DNA of 64,000 nucleotides from Tritrichomonas musculus. Taxonomy: Eukaryota; Parabasalia; Tritrichomonadida; Tritrichomonadidae. The stretch's first letter is position 1. Every line of letters starts with the position of its first letter. The notes beneath the pieces are model-generated. The model was not told the DNA's origin and did not search any database. It worked only from the letters and a program-made list of their open reading frames with translations. The position numbers were made by a program, and so were the translations under genes. The stretch is from the NCBI GenBank assembly GCA_039105265.1, contig JAPFFF010000020.1, positions 2,187,001-2,251,000 of the forward strand, read 5' to 3'. Below are positions 25,567-35,194 of the stretch, in pieces.

Positions 25567-27513
25567 ATGTTTAGTATAGAACAGAGTGGATTTTCAATAA
25601 AAGCAGCCACTATTGACGAGTTACTAATAGAATACATCAAAAAGTATGCATGTATGTGCCATAATGGCTCGAATATAACTGGTCCCAACCAGGAGCAAAT
25701 CAAGGAACTCATTACGAGTACAGTTGGTGAGCATCTCGAAAAATATGCCTTAGCCAAGGACCTTGAGTCATATGCTTTGCAAACCCAGCTATTCGATTAT
25801 GTGAAAACCGAGGATTTCAATACGGAGATGCTGAAGTATGCGCTATCTAAGGACTTGCAATCGTATGCCAGTAGTGAAGATGTGGATGGTGCCATTGGGG
25901 AATTACGTGATTACATCGCCAAAAACTGTGCACTATCTACTGAAATACCTGAGGTCCCTGAGAACATCGTTACGAGTGATTCATTGAGTACTGCTTTGGA
26001 ACCATATGCGAAGCTTGCGAACTTAGGTGAGTATGCTAAGACCCAGGACTTACCAGATATGACCGAGTATGCGAAGCTTGCGAACTTAAGTGAGTATGCT
26101 CTCAAAACAGATATCCCAGAACCAGTTGACTTGACACCATATTATACCAGTGGTCAGGCCGATGAGAAGTTCGTCGATGAAGATGAGCTCGCATATGAAT
26201 TAGATAAGTATGAGACCAAGGATGTGGCTAATGGGAAGTATGCGAAGCTTGCGAACTTAAGTGAGTACGCTCTCAAAACGGATATCCCTGAGGTACCCAC
26301 AGTTCTCAAAAATAGTGAGTTGCAATTGAATCCAAATGAAGAACCAGCAGAAGAAGTTCAACAGAAATTGATGAACGATGATACACCACTATCAGCACAA
26401 GCATCATATATATTATCATCCGTGGCAATAACTAAATCATTGGATGTTTGGGCCGAACGATATGCTCTCAAAACAGATATCCCAGAACCAGTTGACTTGA
26501 CACCATATTATACTAGTGCCCAGGCTGATGAGAAGTTCGTCGATGAAGATGAGCTCGCATATGAATTAGATAAGTATGTTCCCAAAGAAGGTAATTCAAT
26601 TATTAAAGGTACATTGTCAATATTAGATACAAATACTACAGAATCAGATTTAAAAACCTTGTTAATAGCAGGCATAGGTACAAATGAAAATGAAGCCGCA
26701 ACTTTCGGTTTTTATATTGGTTCAGGTGTTTTAGGTGTTGCAGGTTGTGAAAATATTATTGGTTGGGATATAGAACATACCATTTTTCATAATAACGTTT
26801 TTATAACATATGGTGATTTAGAAATAGATGGTGTAGATGCAGATTGTTTAAAGGTATATCAAGGAAATCCAAATTTATATGAATCGAACATAATTCTTGG
26901 TCTTAATTCAGCAAAATGTGCAAAAATACAATATTATAATCAAGGTAATTTAGCTCGTTATAGAGTAATATTGAATAATTCAAACGCGTTTTCTTATGAA
27001 GTTTCTCCATCAGGAAGAAATACAACAATTGATTCAAATTTACATGTTAACGGTAAGATAACATCAAATGGTTCAAATACAATCACCCACTACTCCCCAA
27101 TCGAGTCATCGGTTAACACCATCACCGATTTCGTCATTGGAGCTCCAGTATATATGACCGGCAAGGTGTATCATCGTGAGGACTCGAAATGGATCCCTAG
27201 CACTGAAGCTGACACCACTGATTGCATATGTAGTGTGAAGACCACTGGCACCTGGAAGGAGTATGTTGGTATATGCGTCAGAATCGATGAAGCCAATAGT
27301 TGTATCACATTCGCCACTCATGGGGATTACATGGTTAAGGTTGAGGACTCCTCATGCTATTCCATTGGGGATGAGGTATTTATCGATAACGCTGATAATA
27401 AACTGAAGATACTCACTGGTGAGACCGCGATAACCTCAAAAATAAATCGTATGACCGTGGGTATCATAACTGGTATCATCAACGGATCCACATTAGCTGT
27501 ATTCAAATCATAA
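25567..27513 (+). CDS. Fibre-like protein (648 aa), Maverick B
   Basis: The N-terminal third has repeated fibre-type words: EYALKTDIPEPVDLTPYY, YAKLANLSEYALKTD and FVDEDELAYELDKY. One 110-bp block occurs twice at about 26101-26211 and 26466-26576. A central AT-rich module (about 26580-27090) uses codons unlike the rest of the gene and ends in NTTIDSNL, GKITSNGSNTITHY. The C-terminal domain (TTDCICSV, FATHGDYMVK, LAVFKS) matches the end of the element A fibre. Probably a surface fibre or receptor-binding protein with exchangeable modules. The hairpin repeat copy 2 lies directly behind its stop. Confidence 0.7.
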   Translation: MFSIEQSGFSIKAATIDELLIEYIKKYACMCHNGSNITGPNQEQIKELITSTVGEHLEKYALAKDLESYALQTQLFDYVKTEDFNTEMLKYALSKDLQSYASSEDVDGAIGELRDYIAKNCALSTEIPEVPENIVTSDSLSTALEPYAKLANLGEYAKTQDLPDMTEYAKLANLSEYALKTDIPEPVDLTPYYTSGQADEKFVDEDELAYELDKYETKDVANGKYAKLANLSEYALKTDIPEVPTVLKNSELQLNPNEEPAEEVQQKLMNDDTPLSAQASYILSSVAITKSLDVWAERYALKTDIPEPVDLTPYYTSAQADEKFVDEDELAYELDKYVPKEGNSIIKGTLSILDTNTTESDLKTLLIAGIGTNENEAATFGFYIGSGVLGVAGCENIIGWDIEHTIFHNNVFITYGDLEIDGVDADCLKVYQGNPNLYESNIILGLNSAKCAKIQYYNQGNLARYRVILNNSNAFSYEVSPSGRNTTIDSNLHVNGKITSNGSNTITHYSPIESSVNTITDFVIGAPVYMTGKVYHREDSKWIPSTEADTTDCICSVKTTGTWKEYVGICVRIDEANSCITFATHGDYMVKVEDSSCYSIGDEVFIDNADNKLKILTGETAITSKINRMTVGIITGIINGSTLAVFKS

Positions 27514-27517
27514 TGTA

Positions 27518-27540
27518 GGTCGCAGCAATTTTGCTGTCAC
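27518..27540. repeat. 23-bp hairpin repeat, copy 2 (element B)
   Basis: GGTCGCAGCAATTTTGCTGTCAC sits in the 33-bp gap between the convergent fibre (stop 27513) and PolB (stop 27547) genes. A position between two 3' ends would suit a shared 3'-end or termination signal. Confidence 0.75.
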
Positions 27541-27546
27541 CCAAAT

Positions 27547-30500
27547 TTAGAGCATAATATAGTCCCCTGATGTGAGTCCGTGGATGAATGGTGCACAGGA
27601 TTGGTTCTCGAGGACAATCATTTTGGTGTGAGTCCCAGTGAGAGCATTCTTGTTTACCGTGATCTTGGACATCGTCATCTCACTGATTTTGCTCTGGATT
27701 TTGGTATTGCGAGTCATCTGTAGATTGATATTTTTGCCAACCTTCACACCACCATTGTCGATGATGTCCTTGTAATCATCACTTGTAATACGGTTTTTCT
27801 TGAGGGAGACCCCCTTGAGTTTGAGTGCTTTGGTCACTGCTCCACTATTAAATATGGTGTAGCACTTAGGGGCCAACGCTATCATATTCTCACCATACTT
27901 CTCAATGCAGAGACCCAGTATTTTCTTCTCATCAGCGATTGTATTTATATTGGGATTCGGCATGAACTTATATATGTTCTCATCATAGAATGCCCTATTC
28001 TTGATGATGTATTTGAACTCTTGATCAGACCCCTTGGTGTCATCACCAGCAACCGCAAAATACGCACTATCAGTGTCCCCCTCTATGAAATGGAATCGCT
28101 CCACATCAAGGCACTTGTACATGAACTCGTATATGAATGTGAGATACCAGAATTTGGCATTATCTAGAGTCCAGAATGATTCCTGAAGGCATGTCGTGCA
28201 TTTGAAGCTCTTCGGGTTCATCTGGAGTAGATAGTTGTCATCACTCAATTTGGTGCCACTGACATAGTTGTCGTAGATGATATTCTGGAAGGTCTTATCG
28301 CGTGAGCATATCTTGATTTTGGAGAACTTCTCGGTGTTCATACCATCGTACCCATATGAGCCATTCATGCTGATCTTGTAGAACTTCTCATTCGACACGC
28401 TCAAGTCGCTTTCAGCGCCATTGCCTTTAACGGTACCTGATATGATATCCTGACGGCGTTTCATGAACTCGCTAACAAATGGGTTGAATCCACGGTGAGC
28501 CTCGTATTTGGTGAGACTCTTGATATCCTCAATGACAAGTCCATGGTCGAGGAGGAACCAGAGGTAGTAGTTCGAGAATGTCTGATAGGTACCCATTGTA
28601 TCAACACTCATGGTCAGCTTCCGTTCAGTTTTGTCAACAGATGGGAGCTTATTGTGAGTCATGTAGTTGTGCATATATGGACCAATTGTGGCCTCATCAT
28701 TGGTGATATCGAAATTGCGAAATACAGGTGGGAAATTGATGAAGTAGTTGATTTTGGATATTGGGCATTTCAACATGACCTCCGCTTTGAATAGGAAATC
28801 GGGATGCTTTCGGTGATACTGGCTGTTGATGATACCCATACATGTGTTGTAGGTCTTCATATTTTTGACCCCATCCTTGTACACCTCGAATCGCTCCATC
28901 ATGGAACCTGGCATATACATAACCCCTCCGTGATATGGATTGAAATCATGTTTGGTTGAACTGAATGCAGATGGGTATAAGCTGTTGAAATCAACTCCAA
29001 CAATGTGAGTCATCGTGTGTGGAGTATCATATGAGATTACCTTATGGTCAACTGCATTGTATCTAAAACGGTTTATTTTGGTATGACCCTTGATGTTGAC
29101 ACGATGCATGACATTGGATAGACCACCAGTGATGTTGTTCCGTAAGCTGTAATACTCCTGTTCATCGTTGATGAGTGTTGGGAGATGCATCATCTTGCAG
29201 TACTTCTTCAGCTGAATTCGGAGTTTGGTTATATTGGGGTCATCACGGCTGCGAAGTTTGTTGCATTCCGCACAAGCGAGTTTACAGTTACTGAGTTCGT
29301 GACCGATATCATTATTGATTCTATCGAGAGTAGGCTTATTGGTCCACGTGAAGTGCTCACCACAAAGATGACACTTGCCTGTATCTGGATTGTTGTACAT
29401 CTCCATGAACTTATCGAATTGCTCCTCACAAACACATTTATCGAGGTTCCTGGGTTTGTCCTTATGAGCTAGATTATATTTGACATCCTGGTTATAGTAG
29501 TTCTCACATTTGAATCGCCACCAATCGAGGTTTGGTTTGAATTTGTTAATGGGCTTCTGTATAGAGTATTCGGCATTTGGAGAATGGAATTCTTCCTCAA
29601 ATTCCTTATATGCGAGTGCATACTTGATACAGGATGCATTCTTGCTTAGCGATAAGTTTGAGATGAGGTCCACGTTGTACTGAGCATTGAGTGCAATCAG
29701 GTTGTCAATGGGTTTGATCATCATCTCGACATCATTATCATTGTATGCAAGTAGGTAGTCCCATCGGGTTTTATAATTTTTGGCATCCTCGAGATATAGC
29801 TTGTAATCATCTGGTGTCAATGGATTCTTCTGGTTGAGATAGCTGTAGAACGCTTCATACTCAAATGGCTCTGCTTTTGAGAGGACCTCATTGTAGTTCT
29901 CAGTGTTGATGGCTTCATATGGGAACACACCCTTTGAGCTATTCTCAACTCCCCCAAAATCAACCCCGAATTGTCTTAATGTACCTCCAGCGACAAATGA
30001 TTGTGCATCGATGAATCGCAACTTGGTATCGTATTTGGGTGACTTCAATATGAACTGCTTCAATGAGGATGTGGTACCAATGATGCTATTGGGTTCAACA
30101 CTCCAGAACATATTTCGCTTGATAATGGAATTGCTTCCTGAACTGTAATTGAGATACTCCTTGAATAGGTTGCTATCGAATCTACTCGAGTTGAATCCAA
30201 ATACGGTTATCACATTCAGGTTGCGATCAATGGTTTTGAGATTGTCAACTGGTTGATTGATGAAGGATTTCATATATTGAACCTTATCGTGATACACCTG
30301 CTTGGATTGCTCAAACAACCACTCGATCCACTTGATGATGAACTCAGTTGAATCTCTTAATGAGAAGTGCTTTGTGGTACAACCAGATTGCGATTTGACA
30401 CATGATGATACACTAAGGGGAATCAGTCGTGAGTTGATGGTTGTGGATGAACCAATAGATGCATTCACAGGCTGTTCAACTGTTTCGAAATCGTAGGTGA

Positions 30501-33291
30501 TGTAATATATGTTGGGTTTCCATTTGAGATTATATGCTAAGCAATATTCGTACACCGGATTGCCGAGTATATGTGGACAGTATGGTAGTGGTTCACGATT
30601 AGGTATGAATTGTTTTCGAAATACACCAGTACAGTTATCAACATGGTTCTCGAAACGCTTCATATTGTGATGACCATAATGTGCATATGAACCACACTTT
30701 GGGCAGATATGGATGTTGGTCAGCTTCTCAGCATCCTTGATGTACATTATATGAATGATTCGATTTTGAGTGAACAGCAATGCGGATTTCCTAAATGAGT
30801 TATCACTATTGTATTTCCACTGGTCCTGAAGGTTATAAACTTTGAGATCCTCCAAGTACTCATAGATGTCAATATTCAAGTGATGCTTCTCAGCAGATGC
30901 CTTCATGGCTTCAATTGATGTTCCCGGATAGTTGTTCAGGAGATCGATTGCAGCTTGTGATGGCTTAGTAGAATACACTATATTGTGATCCTCGCATAGG
31001 AGTTTCCTAGCTGCTTGAGTACGATGCTTAGTTTTGCAACCAGATTTGGGTTTGCAACCAGATTTGGGTTTAACTAGATGGTCATCGAGACACGCTGCCA
31101 GAAATCGATACCAACATAGATTGTCATCGGCGTTATCTGTGATGATGAATTTATTATTTTTGATTTCCTTAGGCAAATCTTTGATGGGACCACTAACCTT
31201 GACCATTCGAGATACTGTGAATGAAACGGTTCCTACGAGAATCAACTTGGTTCCAGATGTTGAGGTCTCATATGAGTGCAGTACTGATTCAATATAGTAC
31301 TTCACGATATCAAGTGATTGCTCATCACGAACCACAATTGGAATGGCTGACTTATAGTTGTTCCAATTGATTTCCCTAGCTGTATATTGGAATGTGTCAT
31401 TCTCAGCACTGGAGGTCTCAAATACGCCCGAGAGTTGGAAATAGATTTTGAATGGTTTTACCTCGCGTTTATAAACCTGTTGCAAACCATCATATATACT
31501 GTTCAATGTAGATATCGAGTTGAAGTAGTATATGTATATTGGCTCATATGTATCAATATCCTCGCGTTCATTGTAATCATTATCAGCATATTTGTTATAT
31601 TTATTCCAAGCCTCTACAGCCCTATCATAGTCCTCAGGTTCATTCACCATGAGGAAACCAGTATGTTTCGATTTGAACTCATGACCGAACTCACTGAGGT
31701 ACTCGAATATCTCATTATTTTCAGGGTCCTTGGGGATACCATCAATATTAGTGCTACCATCAATAATATGAGCTAGTTTTATAACTTTGGACCTGTTTTT
31801 GAGTATATCTTGTATTTCAGCTCTATCGAGATATTCGGGATAATATTTGTCGAAATATGAATATACCTTACGTTCATCATCTAATCGCTGTTGGAACTTA
31901 TCTTGAGTATTCATACGATGAAATGCATCAATGGGGTCATCAATCTTGTAATCATCTCTATTGAATTTACTGAAGTAATCATTATCGAGTTTGTCATTCA
32001 ATCTCTTTATATATGAAGGCTGCTCATCATACCGAATTGGTTTCTTATGAGTTGCCGGTGGTGGTAATATTGGTGGATACTCATTTTCACGAATCAATCG
32101 TTGAGCTTCCTGCAAAGCATCTTTTGCATCATCAATATTATGTTGTATTTGACGTTCCCTTACAAGTTTTTGTTTAAACTTATCTCGAGTATTCTTATGT
32201 TGAAATGCATCAATGGGGTTATCAACCTTGTAATCAGCTCTATTGAATTTATTGAAATAATCATTATCATTTGCAAGTCGTTCAGCACGCTCACGCTCAA
32301 TACGTTCCTGTTCCAAGCGCTCCTGCTCAGCACGCTCCCGTTTACGAGCTTTTTTGGCATGTCTCTTTGCACGTTTACGCTCCAATCGCTCCTGTTCAGC
32401 ACGCTCCTGTTCAAGAAGTTCCCGCTCAGCACGCTCACGCTCAATACGTTCCTGTTCCAAGCGCTCCTGCTCAGCACGTTCATCCCTAAGTTGTCCAAAG
32501 AATGTATCAAAATCTGATTCCTCGAGAATACCATCGGGATTGAAACCTGTGCGAGTTATGAATGAGTTCTCATTGAGGAACCCCGAAAGTTTAGTCAGCT
32601 GAACAATATATTTATCAGTGAGGGGGATGTTGCCACCGAACTCATTATTAACAATATTGATATAATTTTTGACAGTTTCTGTAGGTATATACCTTTTATC
32701 GAAATTCCCATTCGTAATCTTACGATTCAGCTCCCGTTCCCTCTCTTCGGCAATTCGCTTGCGTTCACGTTCCTGTTTCAATCGATCACGCTCAAGCCGT
32801 TTGCGTTCCTTCTCAGCAAGTTCCTGTTCCAATCTCTCCTGTTTCAATCGATCACGCTCAAGCCGTTTGCGTTCCTTCTCAGCAAGTTCCTGTTCCAATC
32901 GCTCCTGTTTCAATCGATCATGCTCAAGCCGTTTGCGTTCCTTCTCAGCAAGTTCCTGTTCCTGCTTAAGGCGTTTCTGTTCAAGTCTGTCATCCTCTAG
33001 TTTACGCAACCTCTGTTCAGTTTCAGCCCTCAACTGCTCATCCTCTTGTTCAGCCCTCAGTTGTCCAAAGAATGTATCAAAATGCGATTCCTGAAGAGCA
33101 GACCTAGTATCAAAACCTATTCGATCTACAAATGATTTCTCATTGAGGAACCTACTGAGCTTGCTCAGCTGAGCGACATATGTGAGGTTGGTTGGGATGT
33201 TGCCACCGAACTCATTATTAACAATATTGATATAATTTTTGACAGTTTTTGTAGGAATTTTACCAAAATGTCCGTTTGTAATATTACTCAT
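27547..33291 (-). CDS. POLB: Maverick DNA polymerase B (protein-primed type) with HNH module and long N-terminal extension
   Basis: 1914 residues from ATG at 33291. Domains: two copies of an 80-residue N-terminal domain (about 1-80 and 195-275), Lys/Glu/Arg coils between and after them, two DYFxKFNRxDYK repeats (about 355, 445), and a Cys/His zinc-finger-like stretch (CPKCGSYAHYGHH, about 865-890). The exonuclease motifs are YDFET (about 934), FNSSRFD (about 1032) and YNDNDVE (about 1181). An HNH-type insertion follows (CHLCGEHF...LDRINNDIGH...ACAECNKLR, about 1285-1355). The palm motifs are DFNSLYPS (about 1433), KISMNGSYGYDG (about 1637) and GDTDS (about 1738). The catalytic set fits the viral/organellar PolB family (PF03175 type) that copies Mavericks from protein-primed ends. 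Confidence 0.93.
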   Translation of the reverse strand: MSNITNGHFGKIPTKTVKNYINIVNNEFGGNIPTNLTYVAQLSKLSRFLNEKSFVDRIGFDTRSALQESHFDTFFGQLRAEQEDEQLRAETEQRLRKLEDDRLEQKRLKQEQELAEKERKRLEHDRLKQERLEQELAEKERKRLERDRLKQERLEQELAEKERKRLERDRLKQERERKRIAEERERELNRKITNGNFDKRYIPTETVKNYINIVNNEFGGNIPLTDKYIVQLTKLSGFLNENSFITRTGFNPDGILEESDFDTFFGQLRDERAEQERLEQERIERERAERELLEQERAEQERLERKRAKRHAKKARKRERAEQERLEQERIERERAERLANDNDYFNKFNRADYKVDNPIDAFQHKNTRDKFKQKLVRERQIQHNIDDAKDALQEAQRLIRENEYPPILPPPATHKKPIRYDEQPSYIKRLNDKLDNDYFSKFNRDDYKIDDPIDAFHRMNTQDKFQQRLDDERKVYSYFDKYYPEYLDRAEIQDILKNRSKVIKLAHIIDGSTNIDGIPKDPENNEIFEYLSEFGHEFKSKHTGFLMVNEPEDYDRAVEAWNKYNKYADNDYNEREDIDTYEPIYIYYFNSISTLNSIYDGLQQVYKREVKPFKIYFQLSGVFETSSAENDTFQYTAREINWNNYKSAIPIVVRDEQSLDIVKYYIESVLHSYETSTSGTKLILVGTVSFTVSRMVKVSGPIKDLPKEIKNNKFIITDNADDNLCWYRFLAACLDDHLVKPKSGCKPKSGCKTKHRTQAARKLLCEDHNIVYSTKPSQAAIDLLNNYPGTSIEAMKASAEKHHLNIDIYEYLEDLKVYNLQDQWKYNSDNSFRKSALLFTQNRIIHIMYIKDAEKLTNIHICPKCGSYAHYGHHNMKRFENHVDNCTGVFRKQFIPNREPLPYCPHILGNPVYEYCLAYNLKWKPNIYYITYDFETVEQPVNASIGSSTTINSRLIPLSVSSCVKSQSGCTTKHFSLRDSTEFIIKWIEWLFEQSKQVYHDKVQYMKSFINQPVDNLKTIDRNLNVITVFGFNSSRFDSNLFKEYLNYSSGSNSIIKRNMFWSVEPNSIIGTTSSLKQFILKSPKYDTKLRFIDAQSFVAGGTLRQFGVDFGGVENSSKGVFPYEAINTENYNEVLSKAEPFEYEAFYSYLNQKNPLTPDDYKLYLEDAKNYKTRWDYLLAYNDNDVEMMIKPIDNLIALNAQYNVDLISNLSLSKNASCIKYALAYKEFEEEFHSPNAEYSIQKPINKFKPNLDWWRFKCENYYNQDVKYNLAHKDKPRNLDKCVCEEQFDKFMEMYNNPDTGKCHLCGEHFTWTNKPTLDRINNDIGHELSNCKLACAECNKLRSRDDPNITKLRIQLKKYCKMMHLPTLINDEQEYYSLRNNITGGLSNVMHRVNIKGHTKINRFRYNAVDHKVISYDTPHTMTHIVGVDFNSLYPSAFSSTKHDFNPYHGGVMYMPGSMMERFEVYKDGVKNMKTYNTCMGIINSQYHRKHPDFLFKAEVMLKCPISKINYFINFPPVFRNFDITNDEATIGPYMHNYMTHNKLPSVDKTERKLTMSVDTMGTYQTFSNYYLWFLLDHGLVIEDIKSLTKYEAHRGFNPFVSEFMKRRQDIISGTVKGNGAESDLSVSNEKFYKISMNGSYGYDGMNTEKFSKIKICSRDKTFQNIIYDNYVSGTKLSDDNYLLQMNPKSFKCTTCLQESFWTLDNAKFWYLTFIYEFMYKCLDVERFHFIEGDTDSAYFAVAGDDTKGSDQEFKYIIKNRAFYDENIYKFMPNPNINTIADEKKILGLCIEKYGENMIALAPKCYTIFNSGAVTKALKLKGVSLKKNRITSDDYKDIIDNGGVKVGKNINLQMTRNTKIQSKISEMTMSKITVNKNALTGTHTKMIVLENQSCAPFIHGLTSGDYIML
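32776..32965. repeat. 66-bp tandem repeat in the PolB coiled region
   Basis: Three near-identical copies of a 66-bp unit (containing CTCAAGCCGTTTGCGTTCC and AGCAAGTTCCTGTTCC) encode LKQERLEQELAEKERKRLE-type helices. The unit is divisible by three, so copy number can vary without loss of frame. Confidence 0.85.
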
Positions 33292-33818
33292 TTGCCTGAA
33301 CGTAAAAATACAAAAATAGTCATCGCAAAAATATTGATTAAATATTATTTTTGAATTTTAATCATGTGCATACTCCCTGCAATGTAGTTGGAATGGTTTA
33401 AATGCTAAATCGAAAACATATATGGACCCATTTCTTTGTTAGCGCTAACTGGTATAGTTGTTGGATCATGAAGGATGTCTCCGGGCTTCGGGTCCCTTTG
33501 GGACATTTGCAAGCAAACTGCAGGCATAGGTTCGATTCACTGCCATACCGATTTTTCGTATTATTTCCGGTCCATATTTGTGATAGAGCCCTAGCGCACT
33601 AAACACCTTGGGTAAGCTATTACTTGTGGATTATGGGGTAATACGGGCATTTGCCGGCATTTGCAACCCAAACCAGCCTCATGGTGGATGCAACTGTTTC
33701 TCTTTATGGGGTGGTATCATCCCGGGCACTTATCATCTCATATCGAATGCATTACGCATCCAGTATGAATATACATTCTCATGGGGTCGGTTTTTGCAAA
33801 AATATTTTTGGAATACGG
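33292..33818. other. 527-bp non-coding spacer with tRNA-like boxes, Maverick B
   Basis: This is the largest gap between genes inside B, upstream of PolB. Minus-strand CTATTTTTGTATTTTTACG near 33304-33324 is the likely PolB promoter motif. The middle is GC-richer, with TGGTATAGTTG (A-box-like, about 33450) and AGGTTCGATTC (B-box-like, about 33528), a hairpin GTCCCTTTGGGAC, and repeated GGCATTTGC words near 33648-33664. The T-stem does not pair cleanly, so no tRNA is called. Two short plus-strand frames here look accidental. Confidence 0.4.
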
Positions 33819-34352
33819 TTAGAAATCGGTTGTATCGATCTCATCATCGGGGTCTGGAGCTGTTTCCCTTGGGGGACCGTTTATAGTCATATGGGTGTTG
33901 ATTAATTTTTGGGTCATATACATGGAGATACTCAACTTTAGGTTATCGTAGATGAGTCTACGCAATAGAGATACTCGTTTATGAGGTTCCACGTTGGAGA
34001 CCGCATCAATTACATCCTTTGATGTGACATATTGTATCAATCGGTCATGATCCTCAATATCCAAAAACTTGCTTCGATTGAATATATGAGTTCTATTTAA
34101 ACGAGGTCGAGGATGTTCAATAGATTGAGTTTCAGTTGCTTCAGGAGGTGAGGCAGGAACTGCGTTCTCAGTTGCTTCAGGAGGTGAGTCCTGAGTTGAA
34201 TCCTGAGTTGAATCCTGAGGTGAATCTGTGGAAGGTTTGCGTTTACTGCTCCAACGTTTAATCAAATGCTTGACATCTCGGCGCAAATCGGTGATACCAT
34301 CTACGATTTTTGAGAGTATATCAGTGTCAGATTCTGTAGCTGAAATATCCAT
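33819..34352 (-). CDS. Maverick B 177-aa protein, unknown
   Basis: Start MDISATESDTDILSK directly after TTATTTTTGCATAA. A helical N-terminus (ITDLRRDVKHLIKR) and a low-complexity linker with TQDS and PPEATE repeats (about 45-80). The C-terminal half is helical with a basic patch (NRTHIFNRSKFLDI, HKRVSLLRRLI). No domain is recognised. It lies between PolB and the KilA-N gene on the same strand, so it may belong to an early replication or regulation set. Confidence 0.55.
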   Translation of the reverse strand: MDISATESDTDILSKIVDGITDLRRDVKHLIKRWSSKRKPSTDSPQDSTQDSTQDSPPEATENAVPASPPEATETQSIEHPRPRLNRTHIFNRSKFLDIEDHDRLIQYVTSKDVIDAVSNVEPHKRVSLLRRLIYDNLKLSISMYMTQKLINTHMTINGPPRETAPDPDDEIDTTDF

Positions 34353-34374
34353 TTATGCAAAAATAAAATATTAT

Positions 34375-35142
34375 TTAAAGATGCATATTTTTAAAGTATT
34401 TGTCTACAGCTTCATGAAACTCATCAAGGCATGATTTGTTAATGATAATATCAGTACCACCTACACGGACATCATCCCCTTTGAACATAGCTTTGGCCAT
34501 TCGTTTGATATCTTCATTCGGGGTCATCGCAATTGGTAGGTCATCAACATATGCCCAGCGCTTCTTCTCATCTTGATAAATCTTACTGACCTGCCTCCAT
34601 GAATGCTTGTTGCGACGAACGAGATGAAGTATCACAAAATTCTTATTTTTGGGAAGTTCCTCAAGCCATATCATATATCGGTAGCTATGTTTGTGATCTT
34701 TGGGGACAGCCCTTGGAGTTAGGTCATCGATTTTGTTAACCAGCTGCTCACGTTGCTTCTCAAAATATGAATCCAATAGTTTGGCAATATATATGGCATA
34801 CTTTCGATTAGCCCAGCATGCAACATCATTGACAAGCAATCGGTGAATGTATGTGCCTTTCAAATCATTCGGTAAATTAGGTCTATCTTGAACAATATCT
34901 AGGTCGCAGCAATTTTGCTGTGACGATAATTCATCAAGAATTTCATTGGTTTCAGCGAGTTGCCTCCACCTATAAGCTTGTTTCTTTGAATTACATGCAG
35001 TGAGAATCGATTGCATCTGGTACATATCATCATTAATGGAATGTATCAAATGAAGCTTCTCATTATACTGGATGTATTCATATTCGTCATTGATTGGTTC
35101 GACAATGGCTGACATTGGAATGTTGATTGCTGTTGATTCCAT
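34375..35142 (-). CDS. KilA-N domain protein, Maverick B
   Basis: 255 residues from ATG at 35142 (after ATTTTTATCCAGCTTGAA). Residues 95-127 carry the KilA-N signature GTYIHRLLVNDVACWANRKY followed by AKLLDSYF. After it come PKDHKHSYRYMIWLEEL and VRRNKHSWRQVSKIY, which resemble the C-terminal domain (DUF3627-like) paired with KilA-N in large DNA viruses. KilA-N is a DNA-binding domain of phage, poxvirus and NCLDV regulators. A role in gene control or host interaction is inferred. The hairpin repeat copy 3 lies within codons 73-81. Confidence 0.75.
   Translation of the reverse strand: MESTAINIPMSAIVEPINDEYEYIQYNEKLHLIHSINDDMYQMQSILTACNSKKQAYRWRQLAETNEILDELSSQQNCCDLDIVQDRPNLPNDLKGTYIHRLLVNDVACWANRKYAIYIAKLLDSYFEKQREQLVNKIDDLTPRAVPKDHKHSYRYMIWLEELPKNKNFVILHLVRRNKHSWRQVSKIYQDEKKRWAYVDDLPIAMTPNEDIKRMAKAMFKGDDVRVGGTDIIINKSCLDEFHEAVDKYFKNMHL
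34902..34924. repeat. 23-bp hairpin repeat, copy 3 (inside the KilA-N gene)
   Basis: GGTCGCAGCAATTTTGCTGTGAC, with the preceding TA shared with copy 2. Unlike the other two copies it lies within an open frame, coding for SSQQNCCD. Confidence 0.75.
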
Positions 35143-35194
35143 TTCAAGCTGGATAAAAATTGAGTTGCATTGAGAACTAGTTAGTTATGGACTC

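Noticed and set aside
33402-33886. Two short plus-strand frames as genes
   Set aside because: No coding pattern and no start motif; the second runs into the antisense 177-aa gene.
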